This document shows positions 48,801 through 57,665 of a stretch of 64,000 nucleotides of DNA, in pieces. Position 1 is the first letter of the stretch. Each line of letters starts with the position of its first letter. The notes beneath the pieces are model-generated. The model did not search any database. It saw only the letters and a list, made by a program, of their open reading frames with translations, and was not told the origin of the DNA. The translations under genes and the position numbers were made by a program. Source of the DNA: Ceratopteris richardii (lineage: Eukaryota; Streptophyta; Polypodiopsida; Polypodiales; Pteridaceae); assembly GCA_020310875.1 (NCBI GenBank), contig CM035430.1, forward strand, positions 104,430,431 through 104,494,430, read 5' to 3'.

Positions 48801-51412
48801 GGCACTATAGAGACTTGAAAGGAGTAGATCCAGAGATTTGCTCTCATACGATTCCGATGACCGCTGATGCCAAGCCCACCAAACAAAAGCCCTACACATA
48901 TAATGACAATTATGCAACCAAAATAAAAGAGGAAATTGACAGGCTGATTGAAGCTGGATTCATCTATGAGATTGAGCACACTGAATGGGTGTCCCCCATT
49001 GTAGTGGTGCCCAAGAAGAATGGGAAATTGCGAGTGTGCATTAACCTTAAAAAAGTTAATGCCGCTACGATCAGAGATAGTTATCCACTTCCAATCACCG
49101 AACATCTTTTGGAGCGTGTGGCAGGCAAGGAAGTTTATAGCTTCCTTGATGGATTTTCAGGTTACAACCAAGTAGCCATTGCCCCCGAAGATCAACACAA
49201 AATGGCCTTTGCCACAGAATGGGGAATCTTTGCATTTCGTGTGATGCCATTTGGGCTCACCAATGCACCTGCAACTTTCCAAAGGCTCATGTGTCATGTC
49301 TTCAAAGAGTTCTTGCGAAAGAGCTTAGAAGTATATGTGGATGATTTATGTGCTCATTCCCAAGAAAGAAGTTACCACATCCCTGAGCTCAGACAAATCT
49401 TCAACAAGTGTAGAGATTATCGAGTGTGTCTGAACCCAGAGAAGTGTGTGTTCATGGTACGACAAGGTAAGATCCTAGGTCACATTGTTTCTAAGAATGG
49501 AATTTCAACAGATGAAGAAAAAGTAAGAGCAATAGCAGAGCTGCCCAGGCCACGGAATGTTAAAGAGGTACAAGCCTTTATGGGCCATTGTGGATACTAC
49601 CGTAGGTTTATCCACATGTATGCCATCATAGCTAAACCTCTTTATGGGTTGTTAACAAATTTTGAGTGGAATGAGGAATGCGAGAATTCCTTCAACGAAC
49701 TGAAAAGACGTCTGTGCACAGCACCAATACTGACTACTCCGGATTGGAGCAAACCCTTTCATGTCCATGTAGATGCCTCCAATCATGCAATAGGATGTGT
49801 GCTAGCACAACCCACAGGTGAAGGAAACCTAGATTTGCCGATAGCATATGCTAGTAGGCAATTAAATGCAGCTGAACGAAATTATACCACAACGGAAAGA
49901 GAAGGCTTAGGCATGGTATATGCTGTGAAGAAGTTTAGACACTATTTATTGGCCAATAAGTTCAAGTTTTTCACTGATCATCAAGCTTTACTATATTTGG
50001 TCAATAAACCTTGCAATACAGGCCGCTTAGTAAGATGGTTCCTCTTACTAATGGAATACGACTTTGAAGTTGTTGTCAGGAAAGGTAGAACCCATCTTAG
50101 GGCAGACCATCTTTCTCGCATCACTTCAGGAGAGCCACCGCAAGGAGTGTCTGATGAATTGCCCGATGCTTATTTGTTCAACTTAGAAGTTGTTCCTAAA
50201 TGGGCAAATAAGTTGGTACCAATCCTAACCTTCAGGTCTACAAATAAAAATGTTAAAACAAGCAAAGAGGAAATCGTAAAATCACTAAAGTATCAAATAT
50301 TGGCCGGAAGTATGTACAAGCAAGATACCGAGGGCGTATTAGCTTGTTGTGTCGAGGACGATGAGCATACTAGTTGGTTGCAACAAGCCCATGAAGGATT
50401 TCTAGGAAATCACTACTCTAAACAACGAACATTGCAGAATCTAAGACGCTTAGGAGTGTATTGGCCTAGCATGGACAAAGAAATACAAGAGTGGATCCAC
50501 AATTGTCCAGTGTGCCAGAAGAGACCCCCAGTGGAACATGCCACTCTTTATCACGTGTCATTAATCCCAGATTGGAGTGCTCCATTGGTCGAGTTCATGA
50601 GATCGGGAACAATACCCAATCAGGCTAGTCTTACAAGAAAACGGAGCATGGAGCAAGAGGCTCAAGACTATGCCTTAGTAGGAGACAACCTATATCGAAG
50701 AGGCAAGGATGGTTACCTAAGACTGTGCATTCATGAATCAGACTATTTAAAAGTCTTAGAAACGGCACACAGCGGTACTGCAGGCGGACACTTTGGGCCT
50801 GACAGAGTAATTAAGACCATTCTATTCTCCGGGCTGTGGTGGCCCACTCTTCATATGGATGCACATACTTATGTGAAGAGTTGCGACACATGCCAACGTG
50901 CCCAATATCCGATAAGAAAAGATGAAATGCCTTTAAGGCCAATGATGGGAGGACGTGCATTTTCAAAGTGGGGTATAGACTTTGTAGGTCCCATCAACCC
51001 CCCAGCTAGAAACTCCCATGCAGAATACATTATTGTAGCCATAGATTACCTTACAAAGTGGGTGGAAGTAAAAGCCACGACAAAGAATGATGCTCAAACG
51101 ACGGCTAAGTTCTTATTCGAAAATGTGTTCACTAGATATGGGTTACCAATAGAGTTGGTTAGTGATAGAGGTATGCACTTCTTGAATGAGGTCATTGAAA
51201 ATCTCCTTCAAGAATTCATGGTGACACATAAGAACTCTGCACCCTATCACCCACAAGCTAACGGACAAGCCGAGAGCACGAATAAGATCCTGTGTAACGT
51301 ATTGACGAAACTTGTAAATAATAAACGCTCTGATTGGGACAAACAACTTCATCATGCTGTTTGGGCATACCGAGTTGCCTACAAAACGGTACTCAATGCC
51401 ACCCCATTTTAG
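45839..51412 (+). CDS. pol: Pol of Gyp1: protease, RT, RNase H, double H2C2 finger, integrase core
   Basis: Same frame as gag, about 1,857 codons; residues counted from GTG 45884. Two short knuckles at 96 (CFRCQGDHLIRDC) and 125 (CQDCGKEHLLRDC), both CX2CX3HX4C. Pro-rich and acidic linkers. Aspartic protease with IVDSGAG at 580-586 and ILGRPFL at about 660. RT about 985-1200 (WVSPIVVVPKKNGKLRVCIN, FLDGFSGYNQV, YVDD at 1151). RNase H with HVDAS at about 1295 and TTTEREGLGMVYAVKKFRHY. A first H2C2 finger (H1503 ... CPVC about 1541) and a second (H1629 ... CDTC). Integrase core D1699, D1761, E1797 (D-x35-E), with WGIDFVG, SDRG and NGQAEST. An amber at 51410 occupies the Gln of the usual TPFQMV motif, so full-length product would need suppression. 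Confidence 0.93.
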   Translation, partial: RPQPVLVQQPPAPTNVIPVKYASTEENPNRAIVPVTPLLSDSDPSDHSFDSTHMDSPQAYYMQSPEHNESYYYEDPSENSGEPEYANVMYTNPNSRPQPRQVRTPLPRGPCFRCQGDHLIRDCPLPVPTQPQPVTIQGFCQDCGKEHLLRDCPKNPNNMPKITPINVVGLVVDSIGIVTSTAPVQVITRAQALQQNQGVGQEKSPEVSETESITKKRTRAWKDSRERMKRQWAKKINELEESLRETKAKIIEITSQPHSHTFPPQPSPSPSIPPPSNTPHVTHPPPRVGSVLADPTPKGLDMMFKAYQARLQEGPTAANLDKSYPRADLEIERMKMCMKMVEQAQAILETSQKFNQTNSVKPDLHFQGLLERLEQLVNKSQVSLPPQAQPVVERGSSPPRGAYDPNSTDAGIPPSIQQYSQEFLREIQEEKWAKEKGDSPPIPEIDDLHDQFPQDIPSIYGDQTEQQEDERLDFESNSLQELPHFTGPWESESLQIRAPTILVRNEDLVIPRNTDVVKNTKVQCHLTVEELLKAKPELWNHVKDQVPELESNTPKVGSKQKVPEIPLDKIGDMSEGEEGNTYLPITYQGYTTKAIVDSGAGVAIATTSLWKRWGKPTLRPTRMKLQMADGHFERPLGLLEGITLTTCGVEFEHTFAICDFEKNNVYEMILGRPFLRQLQIVQDWGTNSLYLQHLGVTTKVNLKDYTFRDVPPLQWNPIHKAKEDSISVHSGSSPEPSWLHEDTHLWMCKVAEEEEKRLKAREEGTFPGDRPIKDPTYTPMIFPDEEFEPHGWAEILATMDIAVNEEQWTPHCDEEGYDISVFMCQPLLEECDPSEFIEEEENDDDLESIVMDTYFYSEEHYLEDIGVLTQKEEEPLASIKTINSKKGSEGGQKKKKRKAVKQEEEESLFEVPENFKKYEVEDRKILVRMPKREAIIGEAYDNKEKTKKIVVTIEGNEERCTYIGDDLSAKEEADLVALLREYRDVFAWHYRDLKGVDPEICSHTIPMTADAKPTKQKPYTYNDNYATKIKEEIDRLIEAGFIYEIEHTEWVSPIVVVPKKNGKLRVCINLKKVNAATIRDSYPLPITEHLLERVAGKEVYSFLDGFSGYNQVAIAPEDQHKMAFATEWGIFAFRVMPFGLTNAPATFQRLMCHVFKEFLRKSLEVYVDDLCAHSQERSYHIPELRQIFNKCRDYRVCLNPEKCVFMVRQGKILGHIVSKNGISTDEEKVRAIAELPRPRNVKEVQAFMGHCGYYRRFIHMYAIIAKPLYGLLTNFEWNEECENSFNELKRRLCTAPILTTPDWSKPFHVHVDASNHAIGCVLAQPTGEGNLDLPIAYASRQLNAAERNYTTTEREGLGMVYAVKKFRHYLLANKFKFFTDHQALLYLVNKPCNTGRLVRWFLLLMEYDFEVVVRKGRTHLRADHLSRITSGEPPQGVSDELPDAYLFNLEVVPKWANKLVPILTFRSTNKNVKTSKEEIVKSLKYQILAGSMYKQDTEGVLACCVEDDEHTSWLQQAHEGFLGNHYSKQRTLQNLRRLGVYWPSMDKEIQEWIHNCPVCQKRPPVEHATLYHVSLIPDWSAPLVEFMRSGTIPNQASLTRKRSMEQEAQDYALVGDNLYRRGKDGYLRLCIHESDYLKVLETAHSGTAGGHFGPDRVIKTILFSGLWWPTLHMDAHTYVKSCDTCQRAQYPIRKDEMPLRPMMGGRAFSKWGIDFVGPINPPARNSHAEYIIVAIDYLTKWVEVKATTKNDAQTTAKFLFENVFTRYGLPIELVSDRGMHFLNEVIENLLQEFMVTHKNSAPYHPQANGQAESTNKILCNVLTKLVNNKRSDWDKQLHHAVWAYRVAYKTVLNATPF

Positions 51413-52375
51413 ATGGTCTTCGGACAGAATGCGGTGCTACCATTAGATTTCCTAATCCCAGCTTTAAGAGTAGCACAAGAGCATGAGTGGAATGGACATG
51501 AGTTGTCCTCTAGGATCTTGGATCTAGAGCGTTTAGGTGAGACGAGGCTACGAGCAGCAGCAGACATCTATGCTGCAAAGAAACGGCAAAAGGCATACTT
51601 TGATGCCCATGTGAAGGATAAGGGCTTGAAAGCAGGAGATCTAGTTTTAGTCTACACATTGAAACAACATGCAAGAAAGCTAGAAAAGAGAGGCTACGGA
51701 CCTATGATCATTAATAGGATCTCCACGAGTGGAGCAGTACAACTAGCCACTTTAGAGGGGGATGTCCTCCCAAACTATATTAGCGGATGCAGAGTCAAGC
51801 TTTATCAGGAACCCCTCACGGAGGAAATGCTAAGCCGACTCAATACTGCTAAGCAACGTAAAGAGGAGGAAAAACAAATTCGAGAAGAAGCACAGGCAGA
51901 GGCCTTAGAGCGTATCAGACGAATGAAGTTGAGGAGACAAGGGAGGGATCAGCCTATGACTGACACTCAAGAGTCTCCAGGCTATCACATGGCCATGTGT
52001 GAGACTGCAGGTGAACGTACCCATAAGATAGTGGACCGACGACCTTTTGTGACCCTAGAAATAGGACAAAGAGACCACAGCACAAGCGTGAGAGCATTAA
52101 TTGATTCAAGAGCAGCCACAAGTGCAGTTCAGCTTTCTTATTGCCAGCAGCTGCAATTGGAGGTAAAACCCCTAGAAGCATATCTGATAGGATTAGGAGG
52201 TGTTGAAACCCCTTGCATGGGAGAGGTGGATCTTCCCCTCTACATACAAGAGGTCCTCATGCCAGCAAAAGTGCTAGTGTGTGAAGACGAGGATCTGACC
52301 GAACCTCTTGTCTTAGGCCAAGACTGGATCTATGATCACGCAGTCAACCTCAACCTAAGAAGTGGACTTCTTTAG
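51413..52375 (+). CDS. pol: Gyp1 integrase C-terminus and second retropepsin-like domain
   Basis: Continues the pol frame directly after the amber. Residues 1-150 or so finish the integrase (MVFGQNAVLPLDF, KQKAYFDAHVKDK-like basic helix, LKAGDLVLVYTLKQHARKLE, GYGPMIIN). Residues 150-185 are a charged helix. Residues 205-320 resemble an aspartic protease: PFVTLEIGQRDHSTSVRALI, then DSRAATSAV at 231 with Arg in place of the active-site Gly, LIGLGGVETP, and PLVLGQDWIYDHAVNL near the end. Domain order (flap-like middle, LGxDW end) matches retropepsin folds; the DSR motif suggests it may not be catalytic. A TAG ends the frame at 52373, but the same frame continues. Confidence 0.82.
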   Translation: MVFGQNAVLPLDFLIPALRVAQEHEWNGHELSSRILDLERLGETRLRAAADIYAAKKRQKAYFDAHVKDKGLKAGDLVLVYTLKQHARKLEKRGYGPMIINRISTSGAVQLATLEGDVLPNYISGCRVKLYQEPLTEEMLSRLNTAKQRKEEEKQIREEAQAEALERIRRMKLRRQGRDQPMTDTQESPGYHMAMCETAGERTHKIVDRRPFVTLEIGQRDHSTSVRALIDSRAATSAVQLSYCQQLQLEVKPLEAYLIGLGGVETPCMGEVDLPLYIQEVLMPAKVLVCEDEDLTEPLVLGQDWIYDHAVNLNLRSGLL

Positions 52376-53161
52376 GCTTGGGTAGGCCAAAGCCGTCTCA
52401 CGATTGAATTAGAAAATCAAGCACTCAAACCAATAGAACAGGCACCAACTCCTGGTCCCTCCAGGAATCCACATGAAGATAACAATGTTGTCCTTGTACA
52501 AACTTCTATGGTGCAGAGGATTGTCAATCTCACTGAAGGTACAGGAGCCAATAAAGAGTTCCTAACTGATCCAAGGAAGATTCTAGACGAGCAGACCAAA
52601 CATCACTTGACACGAAGGAGGCTGCTGATCAAGAGGCAGGAGCGCCAACCCATGCAACATGGAGCATCTCGTGGCGTGAAGCAGATCTAGATACGCAGGG
52701 ATGGAAAACCCACAGCTCTAATAGCAGACTCTCAAGGAGACAAGAAACGTGCCTCACCATCAAGGAACAAAGTGAAGAAGCCCCCTAGGATAACCCCTAG
52801 GCATACCATTTCTATTTGGGTCCCTAAGCGGTCAACGAAGGCTACCCCTAATGCTAGACAGATATGGGCGCCCAAGGCCTGCTTACAAACCCAAATTACT
52901 TCACCTTCAGGCACTAGGATGAAGCAACTTTCACAAGCACTCATGACCAACAACTCAGAAAATGAAACGATACCTACACCTCTCACTTTCCCCACTCCCA
53001 TCAACCCTAGGAATGTCTGGAAATGGGAACCCAAAAGGTCCCAAATACATCACCCTCTCATCCAGAAACCTTCACCTATCTTTAGCTCTAAGAGCTACGA
53101 CTCCTCTATCCAACCGTGGAGAATTAAACTGTGTACTAAACCCCCTGACCCAATTCTATAA
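52376..53161 (+). CDS. C-terminal tail of Gyp1 pol, basic, interrupted by an amber
   Basis: Still in the gag-pol frame: about 104 codons to TAG 52688-52690, then about 156 more to a TAA at 53159-53161. No known domain. The second part is Lys/Arg/Pro/Ser-rich with three spaced W-x-PK repeats (IWVPKR, IWAPKA, KWEPKR), and could bind nucleic acid. Whether it is translated is unknown, since it lies beyond four ambers; alternatively it is 3' untranslated sequence that happens to be open. Confidence 0.45.
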
Positions 53162-53391
53162 ATCCGCCCACACTAACACAGGAGCATTCCTAGCCCATCG
53201 CATAACCAAAGCATGCATCTAGAATGACACTGACCTCTAATCACCACTCACACCTATCACAAACACTTCACCACTAACCACTGACCTCCGGGATTGTCAT
53301 GTTAGTATTGTGAAGGGAACACCATTACAGCTTGTTTCCTATGCAACACTAATGTGCCTTTCGTCTTCCAGCAGATAAGCAACCTACTCTC
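53162..53391 (+). promoter_or_regulatory. Spacer with candidate splice acceptor before the 3' ORF
   Basis: TGCCTTTCGTCTTCCAG/CAG places AG at 53370-53371 (or 53373-53374), 18-21 nt upstream of the ATG at 53392, with a branch-point-like ACTAAT at 53348-53353. Suggests a spliced subgenomic message. Motif evidence only. Confidence 0.55.
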
Positions 53392-56300
53392 ATGGCAACA
53401 GCGGCAGGCACAAGCTCTCATGCAGGATCTGGTGCTCCAATCAATTGGGATGCCATGCCGGTGGAGGCCCCACCAACAGCTCGACCTGAGGAGTTCGTGA
53501 ATGTGCGGAGGATTCCTATTCCAGATCCACCAAATGGCCTAACCGAAAGAGTAAAGGGGCATTCTCACTGGTTCAACGAGATGCCAGGAGATTTGGGGGA
53601 CGCGGATCATATCTGGGAGTCCAAGATGGAATGTGGAGGAGTGTGGTGGACCTTCCAATTCTTCTCACGAGAATTCGAAGCATTGCAAAATGCAGCTCCA
53701 CTTCAAGATATCTGGCAAAAAGCAGGATTACAAACTTATTTCAGTGCAGCTCTGCCTAAACCAGATTTCCTCAGGTGCTACTACCTAATTGCCACGCTGA
53801 AGCCGACAGGGGATAAGGATCATTCAGGCACATTCTGGGTGCCCTCCTTGTCAAATCTGGAGGAAATGAGGAAGTTCGAATTGAATGTGACTTTAATCAG
53901 GGAAGCACTTCAGATGCATGGCACGCATGTACCTTCTGACCGCGACCCCTTGATACCGGAGTCGATGAAAAGCAATAGAATCAAGAAACTAAAAGAAATG
54001 TGCGCCCTCACCCCCAACATCGCCATACCTTTGCGGATGTGCCTCCAACACTTCGCATTTCCCGCTCAAGACCGTTTCACTCAACCTCACAAGAAAATAT
54101 GGTATGGGCTATATCTAGCAGAGACTGGAAGCTTGCCCATTAAGATGCCGGTATGGATCTTAGACCAAGTATATGAGGCAGGTAAGCGGGGTGTGAGGAA
54201 GCCTACTCTACATGGCTGTTGTGCGCTTACAAGAATCATCTACAGATGTCTTGCATATGATGTGCCAGTTGCCCGAGCCCTAAAGTATGCACAACTGGAG
54301 CTGTTCAAAGGGCGGAAGTCAGGGAGCCAGCCTGCAAAACGAATGCGTGGATCGCTCTCCCAGGTAACGATCCCTCAGGAAGCCACGACCGAAGCTTCTC
54401 CCCGACCAGAAACTCAGGTCACACCTTTCACGATCCATCTTCAAGGAGTTCAAGCTAGGGAGGTGGTACAACCCGTTCCATCCGCCCCTCCACTACCTAC
54501 CGATGCAGAGTTTGCATCTATGGCCACCTTCACAGAAGATCCAAACTTCGATTTTGAAAGATTCCTGCAGACGGTCCCCCTGTCCGACAGTGAAGATTCC
54601 CCTGACAATGTTGATCCGGGTGCATCAGTCCAAAGAGAACAGCCACGGGGCGAGACGAGCAGAGTACATGGGGAAGAAGTGGCACAACATCCTCATGACC
54701 CAAACACACAAGTTCAGGAAGGTGCACAAAGAAATGACCCAGAAGACAGTGAAGAGGAGGCCCCTGCCTACACAGCACAACTCAGACGGCTGTACAAGAC
54801 AATCAAGCAGGTACAGAGAAGACATAAGATGACAGAAGAGGCGAATAGAGCCCTAGTGAACCAGATGCTTCAAACCGAGAATGTCGACTCACACTTTGTG
54901 GAATCATTGAATCTATTGGCAGAGACATGTGGGATCGGGGAAGCATTGAGGACAATGGTCTATCAGGAAAACCCTATCTATGATCAACGAAGGATTGATA
55001 CACGGCCACGACGAGGGAAAATGATTCAAATGGAAGTCTCTACTGCCTTGCCTACCACCCTTTCAGAGGATGTTCACATGACGAGCCCAAGTCCTGCTGA
55101 CGAACAAGAGGTAACTACTCAGGTACCATCTCCACCGTCACCTTCCATTCGACCCTCAGAACCCTTCTCCACTAGCCTTTCTGAACAACCGATGTCCACC
55201 CATCATGAAACCATTGTACACACCTCTGTTTTTACATCCTTCCCTTTACCCACTTCCATCACTTCCACCCTAAATTTTGAACCTCACACCGGTCATCTTG
55301 CCACCGATCCAACCATAATAGGTCACCCTTCCTATCTCCCCACCCTTGGACAACCACTTGCCACTAGCCAGCACTCATCCCATCCTTTTCCATTCACCCA
55401 CACCCAAACCCTATCCACCACTTCCCTAGTAACTGCCTCATGCTCAACCCAAGTCACACAACCGTCATTCTGGACGAACCTTGTAAATATACTCCAACAG
55501 GTGGATAATTATAATAAAAAGTCCCTTTCCCAACCCCTCTCCCCCACATTCACTGCCACCACTATCACACCGCCCACCATTCCTGTATTCACAGTGCACG
55601 AATCACACACTCTCACGTCCGATCCCATGGACATCTCACCATCCACAGGATCACCCACCACCACTGTTATTCCAACATCACCACGTATCATTTCACGCAC
55701 GCCGCCATTTCCAAGCACTGTAGGCACAACATCCACTTTTCCCTTTCCCATCTCCCGACCCCTTGCATCTTCCACCTTTACCCCTGCACCCACTTCATTT
55801 AGTCATGCACTCAACACCATGCTCGAAGCTGCTGCCCAACTTAAACAGGAATACAGGTTACTAGAAGAAAACAATAAAGAACTCTGTACTTTGTCAGCCC
55901 ATCTCAAGGCACGAGTCACTGCCTTGAAGTTATCTAATACGGAATTACAGCAGGAGGTGACTACCCTCCAACAATATCAGGTGGAGCTCGAGTCCACACA
56001 TACAGAGAAGAGTAGGGTAAGTGAAGAACAACTTAGAGATCAGCTAGCCCGTAACGCTAGACTACAACGAAACATGGCTCTACTCCGACGCCATTTAGCG
56101 GCTGCTCAAGAAGAAAACAAAAGACTACAGCAACAAAATCAAGACAACCTCGAAGCAGCTATGGAAAATACTCCAGGGGCACCCATTGACCCGGCTAAAT
56201 TCCAAGCCATCCCCTCAGAGAATATACAACAAATATTAGAAACCTATGCCACTCTCCTAGAAGCTCATGATCAGCTTGCTGACCAAGTCAAAGACCTACA

Positions 56301-57654
56301 GAAAGCCCAAGTGCCTGCACCACACCAACAAGAACCTAAAGAGATGGCCAACACTGCAACCTCACCAGAGCCGGAATTATCAGTAACCAATGAAGTACTT
56401 GAGCTAAGGCAACAGGTTGCAGAGTTGAAAATCAAGTTGTTACAATATGAACGACCTCCTTCCCCACCTAAGCAACCCATAGAAGAAGAAGCAGTTATTA
56501 TTCCAGTGGAGGAAGCATTTGAAGAGAACTATGAGCCTCAACCTTTTCCCAGAGGCACAATCACTGAGGAGGGACAGGACACTTATGAGGAACCCCCATC
56601 GGCATGGATGAAACAGGTAGAAGAAATGGGGCAAACTCATGAAGAACGTATCTCCTACCAGATGTTGGCCATGAAGACCATTGAAGAAACCATACTTCAA
56701 TCAGACTACTTCAGACATCTGGCCCCTAGAAGACTAATAACCAGCTCAGAATTACAATATAAGCCATACTTTGTACTGTTGGCAGACTACAACGCCGAGA
56801 TCAAACGTAAGACCAACAAGTACCCAACTTTCGCAACACAATTTGAACCTGAGGACATTCCAGAGGAGGCGCGCAAAGGGAAAATACACCAACCCATCTG
56901 GAGGCAAAAGCTATTGGAAACCTATCCCGAGATGCTACGGACATGGGACCACGCACCCATGCATTTGAAGTATAACAATTGCTATGGACCAGTGCAACGG
57001 AGAAGAACATGGAAGTCATTCGCCATCAAAGTCAAGAACAACGCCAATTGCAAAGAATGGCTCAATTACCCTGCCATTGCACCCCCAAACGGCACGCCTA
57101 CTGTAGCCTACATGAAGGCTACCATCAGACATTGGCTCCCACGCCTCCACCCTATGCCAGATGTGGCTGCCCAGATGATGCTCAAGATCTTCGATATGAT
57201 GCAGGTTGTGCTCAAAACTTTCCGAAATGTCTGTCATATTCAACCTCCGATTCCCGGGTTTGTTAATGGTAATTATGACCTGCTATATGATATGAGCACC
57301 ACCCCGAGCATACGAGTTGCTTATGCATGGCACGCACGCATCAGATATCTCCCTGCCTGCTATAAGCAAACTTTCGATGAAATGTTCACCACGGGGTTCT
57401 GGGAAGCACACTCAGAGGTGTTCGCGCCACGGCCCACCCATTTGTTACACCTCTTTGCATGCGAACAAACGATGCACTCAGAACTCTACACAACGCCACA
57501 GCCGGACATACCGGGCCCAGTCAATTGGGATACCCTGCAGAGAGACCTGATCCGAGGGCTGCGAATCAAAGAACATGATGTGGGAGCTGACATTCTCCAG
57601 GACTATATTGATCAACCCGCAGATCAAAGGTCTGTCAGAGGCGACAGACCCTAG
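53392..57654 (+). CDS. Gyp1 3' ORF, 1,420 codons, unknown function
   Basis: One uninterrupted frame from ATG 53392 to TAG 57652-57654, ending at the polypurine tract. Residues 1-310: a Trp/Cys-containing globular region (HSHWFNEMPGDLGDADHIWE, CGGVWWTFQFFSREFEAL, LHGCCALTRIIYRCL). 330-460: acidic, low complexity. About 465-500: short basic coil. 560-790: Pro/Ser/Thr-rich. 800-1010: long coiled coil (LLEENNKELCTLSAHLKARV, LRRHLAAAQEENKRLQQQN). 1070-1415: C-terminal domain shared with 1421-4008. No signal peptide, hydrophobic transmembrane segment, zinc finger or enzyme motif is visible, so despite the env position it does not look like an envelope. The N-terminal part may resemble the plant transposon-associated domains found in other plant gypsy extra ORFs, but this is only a general impression. 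All 1,420 codons are open, in contrast to pol. Confidence 0.9.
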   Translation: MATAAGTSSHAGSGAPINWDAMPVEAPPTARPEEFVNVRRIPIPDPPNGLTERVKGHSHWFNEMPGDLGDADHIWESKMECGGVWWTFQFFSREFEALQNAAPLQDIWQKAGLQTYFSAALPKPDFLRCYYLIATLKPTGDKDHSGTFWVPSLSNLEEMRKFELNVTLIREALQMHGTHVPSDRDPLIPESMKSNRIKKLKEMCALTPNIAIPLRMCLQHFAFPAQDRFTQPHKKIWYGLYLAETGSLPIKMPVWILDQVYEAGKRGVRKPTLHGCCALTRIIYRCLAYDVPVARALKYAQLELFKGRKSGSQPAKRMRGSLSQVTIPQEATTEASPRPETQVTPFTIHLQGVQAREVVQPVPSAPPLPTDAEFASMATFTEDPNFDFERFLQTVPLSDSEDSPDNVDPGASVQREQPRGETSRVHGEEVAQHPHDPNTQVQEGAQRNDPEDSEEEAPAYTAQLRRLYKTIKQVQRRHKMTEEANRALVNQMLQTENVDSHFVESLNLLAETCGIGEALRTMVYQENPIYDQRRIDTRPRRGKMIQMEVSTALPTTLSEDVHMTSPSPADEQEVTTQVPSPPSPSIRPSEPFSTSLSEQPMSTHHETIVHTSVFTSFPLPTSITSTLNFEPHTGHLATDPTIIGHPSYLPTLGQPLATSQHSSHPFPFTHTQTLSTTSLVTASCSTQVTQPSFWTNLVNILQQVDNYNKKSLSQPLSPTFTATTITPPTIPVFTVHESHTLTSDPMDISPSTGSPTTTVIPTSPRIISRTPPFPSTVGTTSTFPFPISRPLASSTFTPAPTSFSHALNTMLEAAAQLKQEYRLLEENNKELCTLSAHLKARVTALKLSNTELQQEVTTLQQYQVELESTHTEKSRVSEEQLRDQLARNARLQRNMALLRRHLAAAQEENKRLQQQNQDNLEAAMENTPGAPIDPAKFQAIPSENIQQILETYATLLEAHDQLADQVKDLQKAQVPAPHQQEPKEMANTATSPEPELSVTNEVLELRQQVAELKIKLLQYERPPSPPKQPIEEEAVIIPVEEAFEENYEPQPFPRGTITEEGQDTYEEPPSAWMKQVEEMGQTHEERISYQMLAMKTIEETILQSDYFRHLAPRRLITSSELQYKPYFVLLADYNAEIKRKTNKYPTFATQFEPEDIPEEARKGKIHQPIWRQKLLETYPEMLRTWDHAPMHLKYNNCYGPVQRRRTWKSFAIKVKNNANCKEWLNYPAIAPPNGTPTVAYMKATIRHWLPRLHPMPDVAAQMMLKIFDMMQVVLKTFRNVCHIQPPIPGFVNGNYDLLYDMSTTPSIRVAYAWHARIRYLPACYKQTFDEMFTTGFWEAHSEVFAPRPTHLLHLFACEQTMHSELYTTPQPDIPGPVNWDTLQRDLIRGLRIKEHDVGADILQDYIDQPADQRSVRGDRP

Positions 57655-57665
57655 GGGGGGGAGAG
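57653..57665 (+). other. Polypurine tract of Gyp1
   Basis: AGGGGGGGGAGAG immediately before the 3' LTR; it overlaps the stop codon of the 3' ORF. Confidence 0.92.

Noticed and set aside
53392-57654. Envelope protein
   Set aside because: Position fits, but no signal peptide, transmembrane helix or fusion-peptide-like stretch is visible.
53392-57654. Captured single-copy host gene
   Set aside because: The same C-terminal domain is found before the LTR of another, diverged element (1421-4672), so it belongs to the element family; capture in the distant past is not excluded.
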